Assembly: GCA_044354975.1 (NCBI GenBank)
Contig: JBIKZA010000041.1
Span: 1-21,869 of the forward strand
Direction: 5' to 3'
Source: CAIZGX01 sp044354975
GTDB lineage: Bacteria > Bacteroidota > Bacteroidia > Flavobacteriales_D > Sanyastnellaceae
DNA length: 21,869 nucleotides
This document shows positions 7,910-15,340 of the stretch, piece after piece. Position 1 is the stretch's first letter. Each line of letters opens with the position of its first letter. Both the position numbers and the translations under genes were made by a program. The notes beneath the pieces are model-generated. The model saw only the letters and a program-made list of their open reading frames with translations. It had not been told where the DNA came from and made no database searches.

Positions 7910-10900
7910 ATGAAAAAAATCACCTTAGCACTTGTCGCATTCGGAATGAGCGTTGTTTCTTTCGCTCAATCGAAACCATACTTCCAACAAGATGTAAAAT
8001 TCAAAATAGATGTTAAGCTCGACGATGAGCGCAACATGCTATGCGGTAACGAAGAGTTGGTTTATACCAACAACAGTCCGAATGCATTGAACGAAATTTA
8101 CATGCACATCTGGCCGAACGCTTACAAAAACAGAAAGACTGCGCTCGCAAAGCAATTGGCGCGAACTCGTAACTTTGTTTTGTTTACCACTTTGGCCGAA
8201 AACAAAGGATACATCGACTCATTAGATTTCAAAATTAATGGAGTGAAAACAACTTGGGAATTTGATGGAGAGAATATCGACATCTGTAAATTGAAATTGG
8301 TTTCACCACTTCAACCTGGTCAGAGCATTACCATTACAACGCCTTTCCGCGTGAAGATTCCAAGTGGAAGTATTTCTCGTTTGGGACACATTGGACAAAG
8401 CTTTCAGATTACACAGTGGTATCCGAAGCCGGCGGTTTATGATCGCAACGGATGGCACCAAATGCCTTATTTAACGCAAGGAGAGTTCTACAGTGAGTTC
8501 GGTTCATACGATGTAAGTATTACGCTTCCGAAGAATTACATCTTAGGTGCAACCGGAGATTGTCAGACGCCTTCTGAAGTTGAATTCATGAATGAAGAAG
8601 CGGCTAAGGCTTCTCAGAAAATTGCAGAGTACACGTTGAAGGAAGGAGATCTTAATGAATTTCCAGAGTCGTCGAAAGAATGGAAGACCGTTCGTTACAC
8701 TCAATCGCGCGTGCACGACTTCGGATGGTTTGCAGACAAGCGTTGGATTGTTTTAAAAGGAAACGTTGAAACGCCTGCGAATAAAAATCAAGTAACTACT
8801 TGGGCGTTGTTCACTCCAGAGAGTGCTGCGCTGTGGAGCAAGTCTTCTGAATATTTACACGATGCCATTTACTATTATTCTTTGTGGAATGGCGACTATC
8901 CATACGATCAAGTAACGGCAGTTGACGGGACAATCAGCGCGGGTGGCGGAATGGAATATCCAAACGTTACCGTTATCGGCTCTGCCGGAAACGATCGCAT
9001 GTTGGAGACCGTTATTATGCACGAAGTAGGTCACAACTGGTTCTACGGCATTCTTGGAAGTAACGAGCGTGATAACGCTTGGATGGACGAAGGATTGAAC
9101 TCGTTCAACGAAGACCGATACATGGATACGAAATATCAAGATGCATCGTTAGGCGCTGCAATCGGAATTGGTGGGCTGGATAAAAAGTTAGGCTTATCAG
9201 ATTTCTCTCAACGTTCATTAAGTGAATTGTCTTACTTAATCTCTGCTTCTCAAAACCTCGACCAACCGTTGCAATGTCATTCCGACAATTTCACCGAAAT
9301 CAACTATGGCGGAATCGTATACAAGAAGACAGCATTGTTGTTTTATTATTTGAAAGGATATTTAGGGGAGACTTTGTTCGATAAGTGCATGCACAATTAT
9401 TTCGAGAAGTGGAAATTCAAACACCCACAACCGGAAGATATTCATGCGGTGTTTGAAGAAACAACTGGTCAGAAACTCGATTGGTTCTTCAACGAATTAA
9501 TTAAGACGACTGAGAAAATCGATTTCGGTATTAAACAAATTAAGCAAAACCCTTCAGAGCCAGGAACAGTACTGGTGAAAGTTAAGAACACCGGTTATGC
9601 AACAGGTGGAGTATCCATTGGAACGGAAGGAAGTAAAACGCCTATCTGGACCAAAGAAGCTATAGCTCCTGGAGAGTCTATCTGGATTACTGCTCCTATT
9701 TCGAGCGCTTACACAATCGATCCAGAAGGAGTAATCCCTGAAGTAAACAGAGAGAATAATACCATGAGAAGATCGGGTATATACAAGAAAGTAGAGCCTG
9801 TAAAAATGAAATTCTTCTCAAGCATCGACAATCCGAAGCAAACAGAATTGTTCTATCTTCCAATGTACGCGTATAATGTGCACGATGGAAGCATGATAGG
9901 AGTGAACCTTCACAACAAACAAATCTTTCGTAAGAATTTCGAATGGAATGTTTCTCCTCTTTATAGCTTCGAAAGAAAAGCAGTAAACGGATTTGCAAGT
10001 GTTGCTTACCACAAATTGAACTTTACTGCAGGAACGAAAGTTCAACGTTTTGGAATGGACGATTATTCAACAGAAGTAATTAATTACTACGAGAATTATA
10101 TGTTGTTTAAGCCCTATGTAGCCTATACCTTCCGTAACAAGCCTTCGAATTTCAATAAGGGAACTGTTATCAATGTGGCTTTGGCTTATCAATTCCAATG
10201 GATGAGAAATACGACAATGAATAATTTTAATGAGGAAAGTCTAGTAAAAGATGAAAGCCGTGAATTCATTCAACTCGATGCGAACTGGTCTCAAAAGATT
10301 GGTCCACGTCAAATGTTGAATGTAAACGGTCGTGTGCTTCAGCAAGCAGCTTATGTACGTGAGGCTTCTTCTCAAATCGGAACATTGTTAAGCGCGGGCG
10401 GAGAATACCGCTTCAAGTATTCATTAACGAAAGATCGTCATGTGTATTTGAAAGCTTTTGCCGGATATCAAGCCAACAACAATGCGTTGTATGAATTAGG
10501 AAACGGTGCTTTCGGATTATCAGGAATTTCTGGAACGTATGACTACGCATTCGACAATCTCTATTTTGGCAGAGGTTCAAATTCAGGATTTGCCGCAGAA
10601 CAAGTGGCAAATGGAATGGGAAATCTTGGGGTGAATCTTCGCAATGTCGGAGCAACAAAAAGACTTCTTTCAACTACTGTGGGAATTCAACTTCCAATCG
10701 AGAAATTCAACATCTCATTGCAAGGAACAATCCTAGATGCATGGAGCCCCTCTTGTCCAAGCTATAATGCGGAAGGAGTTTATTGGAACACCTCTGCTGT
10801 GATAGATATTATTCCGAATGTATGGAGTGTAACACTTCCAATTTACGGAAATAACAAAGTTCAAGACGCTAAATTACCGGGATACTTCAAAGGTGTTATG

Positions 10901-10963
10901 ATGAACATTAACCTTGTTGGATTAGAGCCGTTTGCACTTATCAGAAGCATTGCAGGAAAGTAA
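7910..10963 (+). CDS. Secreted M1-family zinc metallopeptidase with a CARDB-like segment and a C-terminal beta-barrel-like region
   Basis: 1017 residues. A signal peptide (MKKITLALVAFGMSVVSFAQS) is followed by the M1 N-terminal saddle domain with the usual WYPKPAVYD stretch (170-178). The catalytic domain has GGGMEYPN (345-352), equivalent to the exopeptidase GxMEN motif, and the gluzincin site HEVGHNW (371-377) with the third ligand Glu394 in WMDEGLNSF. A beta segment, about 535-625, ends in PEGVIPEVNRENN. From about 633 to the end the sequence is alternating polar/hydrophobic strands with aromatic girdles and Gly-rich turns (for example YNVHDGSMIGVNL), which looks like an outer-membrane barrel, possibly surface-antigen/Omp85-like. 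The last residue is not aromatic, unlike classic barrels. The gene starts 44 bp after the TlpA gene and ends 1 bp before the lpxH-type gene. The peptidase call is firm; the barrel is inferred from pattern. Confidence 0.92.
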   Translation: MKKITLALVAFGMSVVSFAQSKPYFQQDVKFKIDVKLDDERNMLCGNEELVYTNNSPNALNEIYMHIWPNAYKNRKTALAKQLARTRNFVLFTTLAENKGYIDSLDFKINGVKTTWEFDGENIDICKLKLVSPLQPGQSITITTPFRVKIPSGSISRLGHIGQSFQITQWYPKPAVYDRNGWHQMPYLTQGEFYSEFGSYDVSITLPKNYILGATGDCQTPSEVEFMNEEAAKASQKIAEYTLKEGDLNEFPESSKEWKTVRYTQSRVHDFGWFADKRWIVLKGNVETPANKNQVTTWALFTPESAALWSKSSEYLHDAIYYYSLWNGDYPYDQVTAVDGTISAGGGMEYPNVTVIGSAGNDRMLETVIMHEVGHNWFYGILGSNERDNAWMDEGLNSFNEDRYMDTKYQDASLGAAIGIGGLDKKLGLSDFSQRSLSELSYLISASQNLDQPLQCHSDNFTEINYGGIVYKKTALLFYYLKGYLGETLFDKCMHNYFEKWKFKHPQPEDIHAVFEETTGQKLDWFFNELIKTTEKIDFGIKQIKQNPSEPGTVLVKVKNTGYATGGVSIGTEGSKTPIWTKEAIAPGESIWITAPISSAYTIDPEGVIPEVNRENNTMRRSGIYKKVEPVKMKFFSSIDNPKQTELFYLPMYAYNVHDGSMIGVNLHNKQIFRKNFEWNVSPLYSFERKAVNGFASVAYHKLNFTAGTKVQRFGMDDYSTEVINYYENYMLFKPYVAYTFRNKPSNFNKGTVINVALAYQFQWMRNTTMNNFNEESLVKDESREFIQLDANWSQKIGPRQMLNVNGRVLQQAAYVREASSQIGTLLSAGGEYRFKYSLTKDRHVYLKAFAGYQANNNALYELGNGAFGLSGISGTYDYAFDNLYFGRGSNSGFAAEQVANGMGNLGVNLRNVGATKRLLSTTVGIQLPIEKFNISLQGTILDAWSPSCPSYNAEGVYWNTSAVIDIIPNVWSVTLPIYGNNKVQDAKLPGYFKGVMMNINLVGLEPFALIRSIAGK

Positions 10964-10964
10964 G

Positions 10965-11711
10965 ATGAAGAACAAAGTATATTTCGCTTCAGACTTTCAC
11001 CTTGGTGCTCCGAACTTCGAAGAGAGTTTGGTTCGCGAGAAGAAAGTCGTGCAATGGCTTGAAGAGGCTAGGGCAGACGCGGGCGAAATATTTCTAGTTG
11101 GAGATGTCTTCGATTTTTGGTTTGAATACAAACGCGCTGTCCCCCGCGGATTCACGCGCTTGCTAGGAAAAATTTCCGAAATAACAGACAGCGGAATACC
11201 GGTGCATTGGTTTATCGGAAATCACGACATGTGGATCTTCGATTACCTTCCGCAAGAATGTGGCATTACTCTTCACAGAGCTCCCATTGTGCGCGAGTGG
11301 AACGGCAAGAAGTATTTCATCGGGCACGGAGATGGCCTAGGTCCTGGAGACAACGGCTATAAGATTTTAAAGAAATTCTTCGCTTCGAATTTTTGTCAGT
11401 GGCTATTCGCAAGACTTCATCCGAACTTCGGAATATGGCTTGCAAAGCAGAGTTCAGGATATAGCAGAAGTGTTTCTGCAGAGAGCGATAAGAAATTTAT
11501 GGGGGAAGAGAATGAATGGTTAGCGATCTTCGCAAAAGAACAACTTCAAAAAGACCATTTCGATTATTTCATTTTCGGACACCGCCATTTACCCATGCAA
11601 ATCAAAGTAGGAGAGAATTCAGAGTACATTAACATTGGAGACTGGCTTCATCATTACACCTACGGAGTCATGGAAGACGGAGTTTTCGAATTGAAAAAAC
11701 TCAACGCATAA
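10965..11711 (+). CDS. lpxH: UDP-2,3-diacylglucosamine diphosphatase (LpxH-type calcineurin-like phosphoesterase)
   Basis: 248 residues. It hydrolyses UDP-2,3-diacylglucosamine to lipid X and UMP, the fourth step of lipid A synthesis, on the cytoplasmic face of the inner membrane. All metallophosphoesterase motifs are present: SDFHLG (9-14), GDVFDFW (46-52), GNHD (85-88), HGDG (121-124) and GHRH (205-208). The start at 10965 is one base past the stop of the M1 peptidase gene and gives the standard MKNKVYFASDFHLG opening. Assignment to LpxH rather than a generic phosphoesterase rests on FDFWFEY and on its length. Its 3' end overlaps the convergent deacetylase gene by 11 bp (11701-11711). Confidence 0.9.
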   Translation: MKNKVYFASDFHLGAPNFEESLVREKKVVQWLEEARADAGEIFLVGDVFDFWFEYKRAVPRGFTRLLGKISEITDSGIPVHWFIGNHDMWIFDYLPQECGITLHRAPIVREWNGKKYFIGHGDGLGPGDNGYKILKKFFASNFCQWLFARLHPNFGIWLAKQSSGYSRSVSAESDKKFMGEENEWLAIFAKEQLQKDHFDYFIFGHRHLPMQIKVGENSEYINIGDWLHHYTYGVMEDGVFELKKLNA

Positions 11712-12975
11712 CTTCTGCCATCACTTCTTTCCATCCTTTCCATTCGTTGCATTCCGAAAAACTTTCGTTGTGCCACAGCAAACAAAACGGAACATGAAGT
11801 CTTTGACACGTGTGTTTCAACTCTTTCAATTTAACAATAGCTTCTTCTGCGGATAGTTTCATGTATCGATTCAAAGTCGCATCCATAGCCACGAAAGGAT
11901 GCAATAACAAAGAAGTTTCTTTTTCAGTTTTGAAGTCGAACCAATAATGCGTAAGCGCAGTTCCAGACTTGAATCCAACCACATCAGCAAATCCCATCGT
12001 GTAATCATTTTCTATTTCGCATTGAATAAGATTGCGATAGGTTTCAGTACCGTTCATTTTCAGATAATGCATGCGCGCATACGTAACTTCCTTTTCAGTT
12101 ATAAATTGAAGTCTTCGAATTTCTTCCTTCAAAATAGAAAGATTAGAATGCGAAGCAACTCCCGGATGAATGCCCACTCGAACGTTTTTCGAAAGCGATT
12201 GAATCAAGGTTTGAAGGGCTTTACTCGAATAAGGAACATTCTTATCGTATGCCCCGAAATTGGACAACAAAAAAAAGTATGTCAATTCCAAATCGAAAGT
12301 CTTCTGAAGTTCTTCAATGTAATCGTATGTCGTGTAATCGTCTTTTCGAAGTCGAAGCAATACCAGTGATCTGCGAACGAAATTCGTGAAATCAAACTTC
12401 AAGATATCTTTTGCAAATCCACCTGCGGTTCTGTACCAACCTTTGTGCAAATAAGAAAACGCACTGTCTACATCTACCGTCAAATGGACGTTGTGCGAAG
12501 TAGGGGTATAGTCGAAAAATGGAAATCTGTGTTTTAATTCTCGAACTATCGCAATACGCCACTCGTCAACCATCGGACGCTCCAACCAATTGCGCTTCGT
12601 CAACAAACTGTTTTTGCTTTCAAATCTCCCGAATGAATCTCTGTTTGAAATAACTTCTTCTTCATATCTGCTGAGCAATATGAAACTCGCTGCAAAAACA
12701 TCGAAGTTGAAATGAAAGGCCCCATTGTCTGGCATTTCAAAAGGAAAGTCAAAACGATCCGATTTTCCAATTGAATCATCTTCGAAAAAAGTAGAGCGGG
12801 AAACATGCAAATGATTATCCCAAGTTTCTTCCGAATAAATCAACTTCGCTCCTTTGAATGTATCGAAATCAGATTTGTCCTTCACCATAAAAAATGAAAC
12901 ACCCACAGGACTGAACAGCGCTTTCAGCGCGTAATTCAAACGAGGAGAATCAATTTCAGAATAAATGGCAATCAA
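11701..12975 (-). CDS. Polysaccharide deacetylase family protein (CE4-like, long Bacteroidota form)
   Basis: 424 residues, cytoplasmic by appearance (no signal peptide). The N-terminal 150 residues are an alpha/beta domain ending in the LERPMVDEW region. The deacetylase-like NodB fold follows: LTVDVDSAF (165-173) with the conserved Asp-x-Asp, LTYFFLLSNFGAYDKN (231-246), GIHPGVASHS (268-277) supplying the metal histidine(s), RMHYLKM (301-307), MGFADVVGFKSGTA and LHPFVAMDATL near the C-terminus. This arrangement is typical of a Bacteroidota family annotated as polysaccharide deacetylase; its substrate is not known. Its start overlaps the wecB stop by ATGA (12972-12975), so both probably act on the same N-acetyl-sugar-containing surface glycan. 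The fold call is good; enzymatic activity is inferred. Confidence 0.85.
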   Translation of the reverse strand: MIAIYSEIDSPRLNYALKALFSPVGVSFFMVKDKSDFDTFKGAKLIYSEETWDNHLHVSRSTFFEDDSIGKSDRFDFPFEMPDNGAFHFNFDVFAASFILLSRYEEEVISNRDSFGRFESKNSLLTKRNWLERPMVDEWRIAIVRELKHRFPFFDYTPTSHNVHLTVDVDSAFSYLHKGWYRTAGGFAKDILKFDFTNFVRRSLVLLRLRKDDYTTYDYIEELQKTFDLELTYFFLLSNFGAYDKNVPYSSKALQTLIQSLSKNVRVGIHPGVASHSNLSILKEEIRRLQFITEKEVTYARMHYLKMNGTETYRNLIQCEIENDYTMGFADVVGFKSGTALTHYWFDFKTEKETSLLLHPFVAMDATLNRYMKLSAEEAIVKLKELKHTCQRLHVPFCLLWHNESFSECNEWKGWKEVMAEVMR

Positions 12976-14084
12976 GCGAAGAAAGATTTTATACTGGATA
13001 AAATAATTTCAGCGGAATGTCCATTGCCATATAGATCAATGGATTCAGGCATTCCGTTATTTAAAAAGTATTGACTTTCAATTTTGATTTTACTCAATTC
13101 GTTGTGAACCACTTTCGCAAATCCGTTATCAACCAATTCAGTCCATTCGGTTTCGCTGCGAAGAATTAAACAAGGTGTTCCCATGTAAAAGGCTTCTTTG
13201 CACAATCCACCAGAGTCGGTCCAAACCAACGAAGCTTTCGTCAATTTCTCAAGGGTTTCAGAATAATTAAATGGAGGAAATAAAATGAAGTTCTCATTTA
13301 ATTTCAATCGTTCCCATTCATCTTTCAAATCCGAATTCTCCAATGAAATAGCCGTTCTCGGATGAATCGCAAAATGCAATTCCATTCCAAGTCCAATTGA
13401 AATTTGAAGTAATTCTTGTAAAAACGGGAGTAAGAACTCCGGATTATCTACGTTCGAAGGCCTGTGCAGCGTTAAGAATATATACTTTTCTCGCTCTTTC
13501 GCAATACCGTTAGAATAGTAAAGAGCATTGTCCAACATCACATCTCCACATTCAACAACAGCTGGGTTAGCAGCAGTGGCATTTTTTTCGGATGTATTTT
13601 GAAATCCTTCTTTTTGTAATTGTTCAGTTGCACCGGCAGTAGGCGTGAAGAGCAAGGTGCTTAAATGATCCGTAGTTACCCGATTAATCTCTTCTGGCAT
13701 TTGTCTGTTGAAGGAACGCAAGCCTGCTTCAACATGCGCAATGGGAATCTGCATATGCGCTGCAGCAAGGGCTCCGGCCAATGTGCTGTTCGTGTCGCCA
13801 TACAACACCACCATATCTGGATTGTGTTGCTGAAACGCTTTTTGAAGTGACATAGACATGTGCGCTATTTGCTCAATGCTGTTTCCGGAAGGCGCTTCCA
13901 ACAAGACATCGGGCAATTTTATTTTCAAATCTGAAAACAATTGTCCTGACATGCTTTCCGAAGAATGTTGCTGTGTATGAATCTTAATCTCTTGAAGAAA
14001 GGCATTGTTTTCTATAGCGCGAGTCAATGCCGCAGACTTAATAATTTGCGGACGAGCACCTACAACAGTTACGATTTTTTTCAT
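12972..14084 (-). CDS. wecB: UDP-N-acetylglucosamine 2-epimerase (non-hydrolysing)
   Basis: 370 residues, normal length. It interconverts UDP-GlcNAc and UDP-ManNAc in the cytoplasm for surface polysaccharide synthesis. Diagnostic stretches are VTVVGARPQIIKSAAL at the N-terminus, GDTNSTLAGALAAAH, IAHVEAGLRSF, MPEEINRVTTDHLS, TLHRPSNVDNPE and, near the C-terminus, DSGGLCKEAFYMGTPCLILR with the UDP-binding loop and SETEWTELVDNG. The usual HRxEN triad region reads HRPSNVD, as in other Bacteroidota members. The gene overlaps radC upstream (14081-14084) and the deacetylase gene downstream, each by four bases, so the three are one translationally coupled unit. Confidence 0.94.
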   Translation of the reverse strand: MKKIVTVVGARPQIIKSAALTRAIENNAFLQEIKIHTQQHSSESMSGQLFSDLKIKLPDVLLEAPSGNSIEQIAHMSMSLQKAFQQHNPDMVVLYGDTNSTLAGALAAAHMQIPIAHVEAGLRSFNRQMPEEINRVTTDHLSTLLFTPTAGATEQLQKEGFQNTSEKNATAANPAVVECGDVMLDNALYYSNGIAKEREKYIFLTLHRPSNVDNPEFLLPFLQELLQISIGLGMELHFAIHPRTAISLENSDLKDEWERLKLNENFILFPPFNYSETLEKLTKASLVWTDSGGLCKEAFYMGTPCLILRSETEWTELVDNGFAKVVHNELSKIKIESQYFLNNGMPESIDLYGNGHSAEIILSSIKSFFA

Positions 14085-14767
14085 AGCATCATTTTTCCTT
14101 CGTCTGCAAAGCTATAATAACTGCTCTCAGTTACAATCAAATGATCCAAAACTTGTAATTCAAGCACTCTTCCCGCTTGAATAAGCTTTTCTGTCACGCG
14201 AATATCTTCTGCACTGGGAGTCAAATTTCCACTTGGATGATTGTGTGCCAATATAAGTTGTGAAGCTTTATGTTGAAGGGCTAAGTGGAAGATGCGCTTA
14301 GGATCTACAACTGTTCCGCTGAAACCACCTTCTGAAACTTTTTCAAGTTTTATCACTTGATTGTTTCTGGAAAGGAAAAGCACCCACATCTCTTCGTGAT
14401 TCAAATCTGAAAGATGTTGGTGGAAAATTTCGAAGGCATGTGCTGAGCTTCCAACGGAAACACCTTTCTTTCGCTCTGCGGAGCGCTTTCTACGTCCCAA
14501 TTCAAACGCGGCTAACAAGGCAGAGCACTTGGCAGGTCCAAGCCCTTGAATGGAAGATAGCTCCGAAAAGGAATACCGACTTAATTCATGCAAGCAGTTT
14601 CCCGATTTATGAAGAAGGTTATCTGCAATTTGAATGGCAGATTCTTTGGCGTTGCCCGAGCCAATTAAAATGGATAGTAATTCAGTGTCTGTAATACTTC
14701 CAGCGGAATGTCTTAACAATTTCTCTCTCGGTAAATCATTCTCAAGTAAATCAACTTTTATGCTCAT
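14081..14767 (-). CDS. radC: RadC family (JAB/MPN+ domain) protein
   Basis: 228 residues from the ATG at 14767, which gives the family start MSIKVDLLENDLPREKLL; further upstream codons add only a non-conserved stretch. An N-terminal UPF0758 domain contains a helix-hairpin-helix (IQGLGPAKCSALLAAFELGRR, 73-93). The C-terminal JAMM/MPN+ domain has Glu126 in HEEMWVLFL and the zinc motif HNHPSGNLTPSAED (His175, His177, Ser185, Asp188). Historically named a DNA-repair protein, it has no confirmed repair role; the JAMM domain suggests a zinc hydrolase. It is the first gene of the overlapping radC-wecB-deacetylase unit and lies downstream of the rpsT terminator. All zinc ligands are intact. Confidence 0.95.
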   Translation of the reverse strand: MSIKVDLLENDLPREKLLRHSAGSITDTELLSILIGSGNAKESAIQIADNLLHKSGNCLHELSRYSFSELSSIQGLGPAKCSALLAAFELGRRKRSAERKKGVSVGSSAHAFEIFHQHLSDLNHEEMWVLFLSRNNQVIKLEKVSEGGFSGTVVDPKRIFHLALQHKASQLILAHNHPSGNLTPSAEDIRVTEKLIQAGRVLELQVLDHLIVTESSYYSFADEGKMML

Positions 14768-14843
14768 ACTTTTTTTTAGGACAAAAGAAGAGATAGAATT
14801 GAAAAAAGTCAAGAAACACTTATGCGTGATTATGCCAAATAAA

Positions 14844-14866
14844 AAAGCCGTCAAAAAGACGGCTTA
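14844..14866 (-). terminator. Rho-independent terminator of rpsT
   Basis: The perfect inverted repeat AAGCCGTC / GACGGCTT is separated by five As (TTTTT loop on the transcribed strand). On the minus strand the stem is followed by a run of Ts, 30 bp past the rpsT stop. It separates rpsT from radC, which is encoded on the same strand. Confidence 0.88.
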
Positions 14867-14894
14867 AAAAAACAAACCAATGAAAAACAACTTC

Positions 14895-15149
14895 TTATTT
14901 CAAACCATTTACATAAACAGTAAGACTGCTCTTTAGGTTAGCGGCCTTGTTAGAATGAATCACATTGTTCTTGGCTAATTTGTCTAGCATAGACGAAACT
15001 GTCGGTAACAAAGCATCAGCTTCCGCCTTGCTCTTCAATGCGCGCAATTTGCGAACAGCGTTACGAGTTGTCTTATGGTAATATTTGTTGCGAAGACGCT
15101 TAGCGTCGTTGCTACGGATTCTTTTAATTGCTGATTTGTGATTCGCCAT
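14895..15149 (-). CDS. rpsT: 30S ribosomal protein S20
   Basis: 84 residues, normal length. S20 is a primary 16S rRNA-binding protein of the small subunit. The start MANHKSAIKRIR is diagnostic, followed by the Lys/Arg-rich three-helix body (RNKYYHKTTRNAVRKL, MLDKLAKNNVIHSNKAAN). It is a single-gene transcription unit: a near-consensus promoter lies upstream (15170-15199) and a strong hairpin terminator downstream (14844-14866). Nothing is unusual in the sequence. Confidence 0.98.
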   Translation of the reverse strand: MANHKSAIKRIRSNDAKRLRNKYYHKTTRNAVRKLRALKSKAEADALLPTVSSMLDKLAKNNVIHSNKAANLKSSLTVYVNGLK

Positions 15150-15169
15150 TTCTAGTAAAAATTGGTTTG

Positions 15170-15199
15170 CAAATGTACATTAAATATTTGTTCGTGCAA
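15170..15199 (-). promoter_or_regulatory. Bacteroidota-type promoter of rpsT
   Basis: On the minus strand TTG (15199-15197), a 19-base spacer and TACATTTG (15177-15170) exactly match the TTG-N19-TAnnTTTG consensus. The expected transcription start is about 15163, leaving a leader of roughly 14 nt before the ATG at 15149. No Shine-Dalgarno sequence is present, as is usual for the phylum. Confidence 0.85.
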
Positions 15200-15340
15200 G
15201 TACTTTTTTCGATTTATCAAAAGATTATTCTTCTAGCGATAAAGTTATGTCAAATAACAATATGTTTATCAATGCTTTAAACGGTTTTGACGAATAAATT
15301 GCATATAGGACTTTTTGAGTGTTGAATGTAAAATTTGACC

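Noticed and set aside
14768..14854. N-terminal extension of RadC (29 residues)
   Set aside because: It runs into the rpsT terminator, is hydrophobic and non-conserved, and the family begins at MSIKVDLL.
15200..15340. Promoter for the S8 gene in the divergent gap with rpsT
   Set aside because: Only partial matches (TATGTTTA at 15261; TTTG at 15286 without a proper partner) were seen, so no site is claimed.
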